Origin: Cryphonectria parasitica EP155
Taxonomy: Eukaryota; Ascomycota; Sordariomycetes; Diaporthales; Cryphonectriaceae
Assembly (NCBI RefSeq): GCF_011745365.1
Contig: NW_024468910.1
Location: forward strand, 3,128,068 to 3,192,067
Direction of reading: 5' to 3'
Length of the DNA stretch: 64,000 nt
Part shown: positions 34,843 to 44,477 of the stretch, piece after piece
How the letters are laid out: each line of letters begins with the position of its first letter
Numbering within the stretch: position 1 is the stretch's first letter
The notes under the pieces: generated by a model
Databases searched by the model: none
Told to the model about the DNA's origin: nothing
The model's input: the letters and a program-made list of their open reading frames with translations, nothing else
Made by a program: the position numbers and the translations under genes

Positions 34843-35248
34843 TTATGACCATGGATCAATCAATCGATCACTCTGAGATGGAGAGCAACAATGTGTAGTA
34901 GATATGCTTGGATGCATTGAGGACGAGCTATTTACCCCCCCCCCCCCCGAACAAAACAGGTCTGGTGTCAAAATATCAGATAGTTTGACAAATAATGCAA
35001 TGTGAAACTGTTGGTATTTTTTTTGGGGGGGGGGGGTATCATACTGCTCACTGGGGAGCATAACGCGTCAAATCCTTTTCTGGCGCGTATGTTCTGCTCC
35101 TTCGAAGGCTTCCATCCAGCAGTGCCTGTGCCTGATCTAGACAGACAAAACAGCACCGCGTCTCGCTACGAGACTGTAATCTTCCAGGCCTTCCCTGTCC
35201 CATTGAACAAATCCTCGCGGCCACCAGACGGCTTCCAAGCAACCCTTT
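34843..35248. other. Convergent intergenic region with facing C and G runs
   Basis: Between the 3' ends of the hydrolase and POP7 genes. A C14 run (34935-34948) and a T8-G12 run (G at 35025-35036) lie 76 bases apart in complementary orientation and could pair. No gene seen. Confidence 0.55.
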
Positions 35249-35918
35249 TCAACGAAGACGAACACCCACCTCTAGACAGTTCACCATCCTGGCGCGTGTT
35301 CCCTGCTCCTCAGCAAAGCCGCCTTGCTCCTCAGCATCGTCCTCATCGATAACCACATCTTCAAACGCCTCGAGCGTCATGGTGCGCAGGCTGACCATAA
35401 CATCCGCCTGGTTGGTGAACCAGGCAGCGACGTCGAGCGTCTTGGGGATGGCGCGGCCGGTACCTCGAAGCAGGATCTCCTCCTGGTTAGCCGCAGTAGC
35501 GGGGGAAGAAACATGGAGGGCATCAATCCGCTTGGTGAGCGGTAGGCCCTTGGTGACGGCGTTGGAGTGGACGCCCGCGGGACCATTGTCGAGGGCCTTG
35601 CGCACACGGCTGATTAGGCCCATGAAAGGTGACTTTGTGCCGACATGAATGATGCGCTGCTTGGGGGACACAGGGGAGCCACGGTTCAGAGCCTGAGCTC
35701 GAGTTAAAGGGCGCTTCTGGACTTTGGAGTCTGCATTTTGTTTTCTGTGTGAGTCTGGTGTGTGCTGAGGTGGGATGAAGAGCGTGAGACAACACAAGGG
35801 GGGGGGGGGTTCAGAACATACTGGTGGGCCTGGGTGACAGCTTGTTCTCAGGCTTGTCCGCTGTATTGGTCTTTCGATCAGGCATGTTGCCAAAGACAGT
35901 CCACTTCTTGCCAGCCAT
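35249..35918 (-). CDS. POP7: RNase P / RNase MRP subunit Pop7 (Rpp20, Alba family)
   Basis: Small Alba-fold subunit that, with Pop6, binds the P3 region of the RNA of nuclear RNase P and RNase MRP. Exon 1 is complement(35822..35918) and codes MAGKKWTVFGNMPD; the donor is GTATGT. For exon 2 two acceptors keep frame: ending at 35754 (CACCAG, 200 residues, ...PTNSHRKQNADSKVQ) or at 35730 (ATGCAG, 192 residues, ...PTNSKVQ). The Rpp20 core follows: IIHVGTKSPFMGLISRVRKAL, then GTGRAIPKTLDVAAWF, then VMVSLRTMTLEAFEDV, an acidic loop, and the last strand CLEVGVRLR. The intron contains a sense-strand C12 run just after the donor. Divergent from RAV2. Confidence 0.85.
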
Positions 35919-36562
35919 GATGGACAGATCCGAGTGGCTTGTGCTCAAGGCTTTGTTGCAGGGTTGTTGTTGGTGTTGGTCGTTGTTTCGTCAATCACTC
36001 TCCAAAGAATTCTGAGTGACAGTGTTTTTGTTTGAGAAGTATGAACATGTCGAAGCAACCTTGCTTCATTGCTAGTGATATCAGAAATTATCTTTGGGAG
36101 CAAAAGACACTGGATGAAACCCAAACTTTCATGATAGCTGGGGTTTCACAGGCATTCAAATAGCAGCCTCGAGATCAGATCTGATATATCTACTAGTGAG
36201 TGAAGTTGAAAGAGTCTCCTTCAGTGGGTCCTTGTTCCCACTGCAGAGCGCGTGGGCACTAAAACATGGACAGACCCACTTTAGACAAAAGGCGGATCAG
36301 CGGGTAGTGAACTTTGTGACAGGGGGGTCTTGGAGAGATGGTTGTACCAGATGACGATGGTCACATTAAATAGTACTATACTGAACACAGTAACTAGCTC
36401 TAGGAGAGCCCCCTCCTCTGTCAGAAACGACCACAGCTCTTTTGGCCACAATCCAGCTCTCTCAAGACAAAGCATCCAGTCAGCCATCCAGTCTTAAATA
36501 TCCCTGGACATGTCTGCTTTGGAGAAGTGAGACACTGAAACACCGTGGCACTGGGGACGAAG
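35919..36562. promoter_or_regulatory. Divergent POP7 / RAV2 promoter region
   Basis: 644 bases separating two gene starts read in opposite directions; no coding frame of its own. Any shared regulation is inferred from arrangement only. Confidence 0.45.
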
Positions 36563-37918
36563 ATGTCTGTAGAAGTTTGGCCTTCTCTCCGTCCGGAACA
36601 ATTAAGACCGGCTGTCGACCAGACACAGGTGAGTTTCCCCCCTCCCTCTTCGCATGTTCAGCACTGCCTGCTCTGATTGTATTATCATGGTGTTTGCTAT
36701 GGAAATAACGGTTTGTGATGATGATTGGATCCTTGTCACACGACCTTCCGTCCCGTCTCTTGCTCGACCCAGGAGGACGCAGACCCGACTGACAACCGCT
36801 GCTGCTCGCCCGCAGAGACGAGAACTAGAATGGCTCCTCAATGAACTGCACGAGACGCTTCACAACCTCAAGTCCGGCCTTGAGGACTGCTACGCCTTGC
36901 TGGCACCTGTCGACCCTGGCAGCACGCTCGTCGTGAGCACCCCGCGGAACGAGATCGTCAAGGGACATATCACTCGCGTTGGAACACGGATAGTCAAGGG
37001 CGTACGTACAATACACATATATATGCACCCACCCATTGGCCTTTCTTTACGAGCAAGAATCTGACATACACACAACATCTCTACTAGACCCTCACCCTCC
37101 GTCTTCGGACCCACCCCCAGCAGACCTACACCATCTCCCCGACCTCCCCCATCAGCCTCGCCCCGCTGGCGACCCTCCATACCCTCCTCAACCACTCCGT
37201 CGAGCTCCTCACCCTGACACTGGCCCACACCACACCCCCCTCGACGCACGCCTCCTCACCAACCTCTCAACCGCCGCCCTCGCCGACTCACAGCACGGCG
37301 GCCTTTCTCGCCGCGCAGCTCCTCCTCCTCTCCCAGTCCCTCGCCGAGGCCGCCTCCCTGCTCAAAGGGCCCCAGCCCCTGACGGCCTCCGACGCCACCT
37401 GGGTGTCCAAGTCGTGCGCGCCCGACCACTTCGTCCCGCCCACCAGCAGGGACCTGAGCGTCCACTGGGGCGTGCAGGACAGCTGTCTCGTGCTGTGGCT
37501 GCGCGCCCTCGAGCCCGCCGACGCCCCCGTGAGCGTCGGGCTCAAGCTGGCGCTGGCAATCGGCACCGCCAGGCGGATCGAGCACGACGAGGCGGATCAG
37601 GTGTTTGTCTATACATACCCGGAGGAAGGAGAATTTGGGACCAGCAGCGGCGGCGACGGGAGCGGGGCCGGAGGAGCGAAGAACAAGAGGGGCGGAAGCT
37701 CGGGTGCCGGAGGGGGTGGAGGAGGAGCCCTACAAGGCAGCAATAATAAGGACGACCAACACAGGGGTAATGAGGTGCAGGTGTATGTCAGGGAAAAGGT
37801 TCGAGTCGAAAGTGCAGATCCGAGTCTTTTGTCGCTGAGTGCGAAACTGGCGGCGTTGATGAACACATTGGAGCTGGCCAGAGGAAATCTGGCTGCTGTC
37901 ATGGGGGAGGAATTTTGA
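36563..37918 (+). CDS. RAV2: Rogdi-family protein, RAVE subunit Rav2-like
   Basis: Yeast Rav2 is part of the RAVE complex that reassembles the vacuolar V-ATPase; Rogdi is its animal relative. Exons 36563..36628, 36816..37001 and 37088..37918, all phase 0, give 360 residues. Exon 1 codes only 22 residues (MSVEVWPSLRPEQL); the second intron join reads GTRIVKG-TLTLRLRT. Family segments include ELEWLLNELHETLHNLKSGLEDC, LLAPVDPGSTLVVS, VKGHITRVGTRIVKG, FLAAQLLLLSQSLAEA and KVRVESADPSLLSLSAKLAAL. A Gly/Ser-rich insertion (about residues 270-310) with an AGGGGGGA stretch is likely a disordered loop. The symbol is assigned from family similarity to yeast Rav2, not from close identity. Confidence 0.85.
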
Positions 37919-38297
37919 GGTGTCTGGCATATAACAAGTGTGGGGAAAGAGAGAGGAGGGGCCTGCTAAATACCCTCCTAGCGACGAGGCTCTCATTGCA
38001 TATATTGTACGGCGTTCCAGGGCGAAAACGCCACGGCAGGCGGGCTCTAATTGCCAATACCTGCGCTCACATAGAAACGGGCACGCCAAATAGTCCAGTG
38101 ATGATGGCTATGAACAATTCTCTTATAGAAGACTGTCAAGTCTGATCCCAATTCCCTTTTCCCGGCGCCGTTTCTCAAAAGCAAACAAGAGTAATGCATA
38201 CAGGCGTTATGAATGGGGGCCTCCGAAGCACCTTCGCAAATGCCAGAGAAGCTTCCAGGTAGACGACGAGCTCGAATCTCTGTATCACACTTCCCGA
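37919..38297. other. Convergent intergenic region
   Basis: 379 bases between the 3' ends of RAV2 and the NIPSNAP gene. No gene seen. Confidence 0.5.
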
Positions 38298-39453
38298 CTA
38301 TGCCACAGGTGACCAAGGCATGGGTATCAAGATCCTCGAGTGCATGGTCTGGATCAGCGGCACCGTCTTGTGCACCGTCTCCGCCCAACCCGGTATGCGC
38401 CAGCAGTCCTCGCGGCGGATCTTCCTCTCCTCCAGGTTGGCGAACTGCCACAGGTGGTGCACCGTATTCAGGTCTCCAATTTGCACGAACCAGGCGCCAA
38501 CGCCCTCCATCACCTCTCGGCGGGCCTGCAGGCCCCTACGCCAGTGTGTCTCCCACTCGAGGAGGTTGCCGGGGTGAAGCGTGTAGGATCGCAGCTCGAA
38601 GACGCCGCCCAGCTGTCGGGGAGAGGTGGTGGGCCAGAAGCTAAACTCCTGCATCAGTGAGGTCTTCTTGCCCTCGATCAGCTTCTTGAGCTTGCGGTCG
38701 AATTCGGGGAACTCGGGGTGGTGGGAGATGGCGTTGAGAGAGCCATGGTAGCCGGTATAGCGCTGATACTCCCATATATGAACTATTCTCTTTTGTTAGG
38801 CGTATGCCAGCCACAGTGAATAAAAGCAGTCGGGGGGGGGGGGGGTTTAGGAAAAATTACACACCAAAGGTATCACAATCCCCGACCTCTGTCCGCCAGC
38901 TTCCGACCAGATGGACCTTGTTCTCCGGCAGAGAAGCCATGCGAGGGTACCAGTTGCCCACGAGGTCGACGTACTCGTCCACTTTGTCTGGCTTGACCTG
39001 GTGGAACACGATGCTGTGGACGTATTTCCCCCGGGCGAGGACCTGCGAGAAGGACGCCTCGAGCTGCGCCTCGTGCTCTCGACCCTCCTTGGTACCGTAG
39101 ATGAGCTTCGCCAGAGGACCCTCCTTACGTGTTCCATCTTTCTCGGCGAACTCCTTGGCCCGTTCTTCATCGCCATCGTTTAGTGAGCCCAGGCCCGAGG
39201 TGTCAGTATCATGGGAAGAGGGAAAGGCACGAGACGCACTGGCTTCCCGCTCCTGTTGAGCTGCCACCAACTGCTCCCTGAATGTCTTCTGCTTTGCGTT
39301 GAAGGACTCGTGGTTCTCGGGGTGGATGTCGCCAAGGGCGGGAGTACGTTTCGAGGACGCTGCCTGGGTGGTGCCAAACAGCCTCACCGCGCTGGAGCTC
39401 GGAGCAGCTGTGGTCGCCTTGGCGGCGGCACGTGCGAGGCGTCGTGACAACAT
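38298..39453 (-). CDS. NIPSNAP family mitochondrial protein
   Basis: Exons complement(38298..38782, 38865..39453), 357 residues; the join (donor GTGTGT, acceptor GAATAG) reads CDTFVHIWEYQRYTGY. The N-terminus (MLSRRLARAAAKATT) is basic, Ala-rich and without acids, as in a mitochondrial presequence. Two NIPSNAP ferredoxin-like domains follow, about residues 125-225 (KLIYGTKEGREHEAQL, SIVFHQVKPDKVDEYV) and 255-357 (FELRSYTLHPGNLLEWETHW, HHLWQFANLEERK). In animals NIPSNAP1/2 are matrix proteins exposed on damaged mitochondria as a mitophagy signal; the fungal role is unknown. The intron carries a C14 run on the sense strand (38832-38845) close to the donor. Confidence 0.9.
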
Positions 39454-40491
39454 TTTGATGATGGTCGTACTTGATAAACAACAAAGTAGGATGACGGAAA
39501 CGGAATGTAGAACAAACAGTTTTAAGGGAGGGAGAGTCTGGTATATCAGAGATGTGGTATTGAGATGCGGGTCCCGTTTCGTTCTGAGACGAGGATGGTA
39601 CGATTGTGGAATGAAGTTTGGGCGAAGAATGCGCCGTGACAGATGGAGAAGAGAAGATGGTTCAGCTTGTGAATGTGGGTGTGAATTAACACCTTGACAC
39701 GAAGTAGAGTTGGAGTACCGTTGCCGTGAGGGGTCCCGGGTGGTGGAGGTAGAGAGGTGCAGGTAGCAGGTAGAGGTCAAGGCGAACGTTGCCAATCGCA
39801 GCAGAAGCAGAAGACAAGTGGGGGTTGTTTGGTTGGCGAGCTGCAAGACGGGAAGTCAAATTGTCACCAGCCGTCAAGAAGAATGTCCAAGATGCTCTTC
39901 CACGTGGACTGTTAATATGCGCTGGTAACCAAGACGGACCGAAACAGCTCTCGGTAAGATGCCGCGATCAATATGAAGGAGGGCGGTCTTGCTATTCGAT
40001 TGGCCGTTAGAAAGGGAGCTGTGTGGTAGTGAAAGAATCCCGAAACATATAGCTCTCCCCGCACTTTGTGACGAGGTATGTAGTGTTTGTGCAGCGTGTG
40101 CAATTGTGCCTTTTGTGGTTGGGAGGATGAGGACAGCTTCCCCAAAGCCTAAGTGAGGGAGCTACAATACGAGGTAGCCCCCCAGAACTGGAGCCCGGCC
40201 AAAAGCTGGGGTAGATGAGGGGGGAAAGGGCAGGGGATGATGTCACCTCAGGTTCCTTTTCAGGAAATGGCAGGGGTATGCAAAGGGCAGTAATGGGAGC
40301 GCTGACATAATACAGCCAAGCTTGCAGGCTACATCTGCTGCCTCAGGCCACTATCGGGGATTCGCCGGAACAGCTCGAAAAAGGTTCGAACAGCCAACGA
40401 CGTCGCACCTTGAAGCCGTACTATCGAAAGCAACTATCACCACCCCATTCCGACTCTCCCTCACAACAGTCGAGATACCCACTCATTCAAG
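39454..40491. promoter_or_regulatory. Divergent NIPSNAP / ATP18 promoter region
   Basis: 1.04 kb between the starts of two genes for mitochondrial proteins, read away from each other. Short open frames inside have no recognisable features. Co-regulation is possible from arrangement but not shown. Confidence 0.45.
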
Positions 40492-40939
40492 ATGTCTTGG
40501 CTCGGAGTCACCCCCCTAAAGAAGTTCCCGGCGCCCGTCCGTACGTCAATTGCTATCCGAGCTCTCCCCTGTCCGAAGCGCTTTTTTACTGATGATCCTA
40601 TAGTGAAGCCGATGGCCCCGTTCTTCGCTGCCGGTACGTAACCATTGTCGAGCTCGAATGCCACCCACAATCGATTGCGACGATGCTCTCTTGCCGTAGT
40701 TGCGGGATTTTGAGCGCTGGGGTTGAGGGAGAGAGAAAGAGAGAAAGAGGAAGCTGATGAAAGAAACAGGTCTCGTCATCGCCTACGGCATCAATGCCGC
40801 ACAAAACGCGTCTATGAAGAGTACGTCTCTGCGAAAATAAACCTTGCGTTGTGCCTGTAAAGCTGACACTTTGAAACCAGGCGATGAGTTCAAGAACGAC
40901 CCCAGGAACCCCCTCGCCAAGGCTGGTGGTGCACACTAA
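40492..40939 (+). CDS. ATP18: ATP synthase subunit j (i/j), Atp18
   Basis: A 62-residue gene split into four exons: 40492..40540, 40604..40633, 40770..40820 and 40881..40939. All donors are GTACGT-type and all acceptors YAG, with phases that match. The assembled protein opens MSWLGVTPLKKFPAPVLKP, has one hydrophobic segment at about residues 19-36 (PFFAAGLVIAYGINAA) and ends DEFKNDPRNPLAKAGGAH. The KKFP.PVLKP start and the DEFKNDPRNP end are hallmarks of subunit j of the mitochondrial F1Fo-ATP synthase, an inner-membrane subunit at the dimer interface region. The second exon is only 30 bases. The gene is easily missed because no exon exceeds 60 bases. Confidence 0.94.
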
Positions 40940-42330
40940 GATGGACGTTCGACGGACGAGGAGCATTGAGAGGAGCGACTTGACGATCGGAACCGATGCG
41001 ACGACCGACCTGGCGGCTTTTGAAAAGGCATTGGGTGTATCATAGACAGCATCTAGACGAAAAATTCGATCGAGTTCCTTGACGACCAGATGTCATGACT
41101 GACCGCGAGCCTTTTTACTCCGCTGCACAATCGGTAACATTTGGTCCTATCCGAACCTTAGTCGGGACTCGCCCTGCGTGCTCGAAGTACTCCTTAGTAT
41201 ATATGGACAAGATTAGCCTGTATGTGTCGAAGTGACAGTCTCGCTGTCACGGCCAACCGGACTGAATATGCGAGCCGGACGGCTGGTCAGCAGCACACTT
41301 GTACATAAGACTAAGGTTGCGTTTCGCCTCCTAACATCGTTGTACAAGATAAACCAGGCCGGTCCAAATGCATGGTATCTTGAATTCGAAGAACTTTGAT
41401 TACAAACATTATGATATGACTTGATAGTGAAGTGCTAGGTGCAAAGGCTCTGCCTGTGCTGTCCCCTCGACACATGGCTTGACTTGCGCATAGTGACTTG
41501 CTCCGAGCCCATTGTCTCAATATCTATGTGTCGAATACTTGTGCGTGGGTGAGAAGCACCGGGTCCGCGATGGCTAGGTGTATATAGGCTTGCGGTTGTA
41601 TTGATCTCAGGCAGGCTGGTAGGCCTCGCGACTACGAACATCGTATGCCTAGTCCACAGACACGGATACTTTTTCCCCCTACGCTAAAGCTTTTCGCGTG
41701 GTACTTATGACGCCGGTTGTCAGTCAGGCCTTGCTTCTCTTCGTCTTTTGCCTGCTTGATCATTGCGTTGGGGAAACAGCTGGTGCAGCATTGTTGCAAT
41801 CAATGACACTTTCATATACAAGCTAGGTCTGTCCTCTACTCAAGGAGTACAGCTTGAAGCTAGGAAGCCTTAAAATCCAGCCAGTCCACAGTGTCCTTCC
41901 AGGTTCCGAATGGTATCATCGCCATCTGAGTCCAGGATGAATGCCATGACCATCATCAGCCGCCTCTCCGACTGACATAGAGAGCCCGGCCCTCCTGTGA
42001 TCTGTACACGAGATACGCGCGCAGCTTGCCATGTGCCGGAGGAATAAAGATACTTCCGGCCAGCACCGTTATTAACGGCTCCCAAGCCTTTCCATTTGCC
42101 GTGTTCCAGCCTATACAATATCACTTCGTATCGTAAATCACGCCGTTGATTGTCGCAGAGATATGCCGGTACGTTGCAGCAGAACGTTCTGGAGGTCTTC
42201 TCTCGCAATTATGGATTCCTCCAGAACATCGTCTTTGCTTGCCCCTTTGAGAACAAAGATCCAATCACCTGGGGCGCCGGGACCATGCATTATATGTAAG
42301 GCATCTCGAGGCGCTCAGTCCCCTTAAACT
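40940..42330. other. Intergenic region with a coding-like remnant
   Basis: 1.4 kb between the 3' ends of ATP18 and MRPS16. Apart from the minus-strand remnant at 41870-42290 described separately, nothing is seen. Confidence 0.45.
41870..42290 (-). pseudogene. Possible decayed FAD-monooxygenase-like fragment
   Basis: Two overlapping minus-strand frames read like pieces of real protein. The first (42290 down to about 42138) contains GDWIFVLKGASKDDV and IAREDLQNVLLQRTG, which recalls the segment of phenol-2-monooxygenase-like FAD enzymes before their second FAD-binding motif. It then meets a stop. The second frame (42208 down to 41870; 112 residues) has ordinary composition but I cannot match it. 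If it is a relic, a frameshift lies near 42150 and the conserved GD motif of the family is absent. The similarity is from memory and weak. Confidence 0.25.
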
Positions 42331-42805
42331 TTAGTTGTGGTCGTTGTATCCGTCGGCGAGGTCGGCGGTGGGCTCTTCGACTTCGGTCGGTACTTCGGTT
42401 CCAGTATCCCAAGCTTCAAACAATGCATTAGCTTCCCAGGGCATCCACTCAGTGATCAAGATACCCACCATTGAGAGAAACCTCCAGACCGTATCCGTCG
42501 GCTGTGCCCCAACACCGATCCAGTACTTGGCCCGGTCGATGTCGATCCTGATGTCCTTGTGTAGTTTCCCAGACGTGTCGTACGAATCCTTCTTCGGTAT
42601 GGGATCGTACGTTCCTATGACCTCGAGAGGCTTGCTATTTCGTGCCGTCCTACAATGATTGGAAGGTGTATTGATTAGCCACTAAGCGGTCTTGGAGACG
42701 AGCAGAGTGTGCGTGGAGCAGGCTGTACCTTGCATGTGCGACGACAATATTGTAGAAGGGTGCATTGGTTCGCCCGAAGCGGGCGAGTCTTAATTTGACG
42801 ACCAT
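42331..42805 (-). CDS. MRPS16: Mitochondrial small-subunit ribosomal protein bS16m
   Basis: Exons complement(42331..42649, 42729..42805), 131 residues; donor GTACAG, acceptor TTGTAG, join reads VAHARTARNSKPLEVIGTYDP. The start MVVKLRLARFGRTNAPFYNIVVA is the bS16 signature, and DIDRAKYWIGVGAQPTDTVWRFLSMVGIL is the conserved second half, with the PTDTV motif. The C-terminal 45 residues are an acidic extension (EVPTEVEEPTADLAD) typical of fungal versions. bS16m binds 12S-type rRNA early in assembly of the mitochondrial 37S subunit. An in-frame ATG 54 bases upstream exists, but the chosen ATG fits the conserved N-terminus, as bS16 usually lacks a long presequence. Confidence 0.95.
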
Positions 42806-43159
42806 GGCTGCGCTTGCTTGGCTTGACGAAGTTGCTCCAGCAAGCGACGGTGAATGCACGCGATCAGAGGTCGATGGTGGTAGTTGCCGGCCTGCAACTT
42901 TTTGGGTGGGTCTTCAGCTCACGTTGGAAGTCCAATCAGCACGCGGCTGGCTTAGTCATTCCTGGCGTGTAAGTGACGTCGCCGGGAGCGGCTCCCCATC
43001 AATCGAGAAACTCCAGGACAAGTTTTGTATGAGGTTCTGATGCTTTGATCACATTTCCATCTTTCCCTTACTGATTACACTCGGATCACGCGAAGGCAAT
43101 ATTTCAAAATATTTCGGACCATTTCGAGACTTCCACTGTCAGAGAAGGACGACTCCATC
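42806..43159. promoter_or_regulatory. Divergent MRPS16 / NAXE promoter region
   Basis: 354 bases between the starts of two oppositely read genes. No other feature seen. Confidence 0.45.
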
Positions 43160-44477
43160 ATGGGACTAAAGGTTTCGCTTTCCCTACGTAACAAATCCAC
43201 CTTGCTGGAGGGGCACGCATTGACAGATTCCAGTACCTCGGTGCGAAAGCTGCTGCGGCTCTTGATAAGGAGCTCATGAGCACAGGAGCTTTCTCTATCG
43301 ATCAGCTCATGGAGTTAGCTGGTCTCTCCGTGTCACAAGCTGGTGAGATCTGTCATTCTCGCGTCGTTTCGCTGCCGCAGCAAGGCCGCATCGTGGTAGG
43401 AGCCACACGTTCTGAACCAGGCTGACCGAGATCTTCAAGTCTACCGTGTCCATCCTCCGAATAATGGCCGTAGGGTCTTAGTTGCATGTGGGCCCGGGAA
43501 CAATGGTTCGTTGCCAGATAATGGCTCCCGTGTCGAATCCGCAAGTGATGCTAAAACCATGCATGACTCAGGAGGCGATGGACTCGTTGCAGCACGACAT
43601 CTATTCCAGTATGGCTACCAGCCGACTATCTACTACCCTAAGAGAAGCAAGAATGAACTCTACCAGGTGAGAAACCCAGTCTCGATTATCATCTGCAGCC
43701 AGGTCTTTGGAGCCTAGAAGCCAGCTACTTCCGGTCACCAGAACCGCACAGAGCAGGGATGCCGTTCTCTCTCAAAGTCATTATTATGCCTTTCCTTCCG
43801 CCTGTTTGTATTATGTGTTGAGATATCCCACCCTCACTATGCCGTTTCCTTCTGCCCTCATCCAGGAAGGCTTTCGAACTCGACGGACAAAGCTCACCAG
43901 TTTTTTCTCTTCTTTGCTTCCCCAACAGCGCCTTGCCAAACAACTAGAGGACCTCGAGGTACCTTTCACCGAGGACTTCCCGACGGCCATCAAGTCCACC
44001 GACCATATAGTCGACGCAGTGTTCGGTGCGTTCTGCCGTTCGTGTGTTGCCAGTTGGGTTGTGATGTGTGCTCACAGATCACAGGTTTCAGTTTTTCAGG
44101 AGAGGTCCGAGAGCCATTTCCGGCCGTGATTCAGGCCATGGAGGAGACGAGCCTCCCCGTAACCTCGGTCGATGCCCCATCGTCCTGGAACATTGAGAAT
44201 GGGCCGCCCCCAACAGGACTCGGTAGCACGTTCAATCCTACCGCGCTGATTAGCCTGACAGCCCCCAAGCCTTTGGTGAAGTATTTCAAGGGACGTCACT
44301 TCATTGGGGGAAGGTACGTACTGCTCGCACTCCGTTCTCCATTGCTCTTCAAGATCTACTGAACATGAAGCCAGGTTCGTGGCCCCAGCCATTGCCAAGA
44401 AGTTCGACTTTGATGTGCCCGATTACCAGGGGATCGACCAGGTCGTGGAAGTCGGTCCCAACGGGCAGAAACTGTGA
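43160..44477 (+). CDS. NAD(P)HX epimerase (YjeF-N domain, NAXE)
   Basis: Metabolite repair enzyme that epimerises R-NAD(P)HX so that the partner dehydratase can restore NAD(P)H; often mitochondrial or cytosolic. Seven exons: 43160..43171, 43234..43342, 43440..43505, 43572..43666, 43929..44025, 44085..44313 and 44375..44477, giving 236 residues. Each join restores family sequence: [89 protein letters not shown]. The nucleotide loop GPGNNGGDGL and the catalytic VDAPSSW region are intact. The first exon is only 12 bases and its donor is GTTTCG, weaker than all others here. The fourth intron is long (262 bases) for this genome. Confidence 0.9.

Noticed and set aside
37036..37746. 236-codon frame rich in Pro and Arg
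   Set aside because: It overlaps RAV2 exon 3 in another frame; the RAV2 frame carries the Rogdi family sequence and fits the splice sites.
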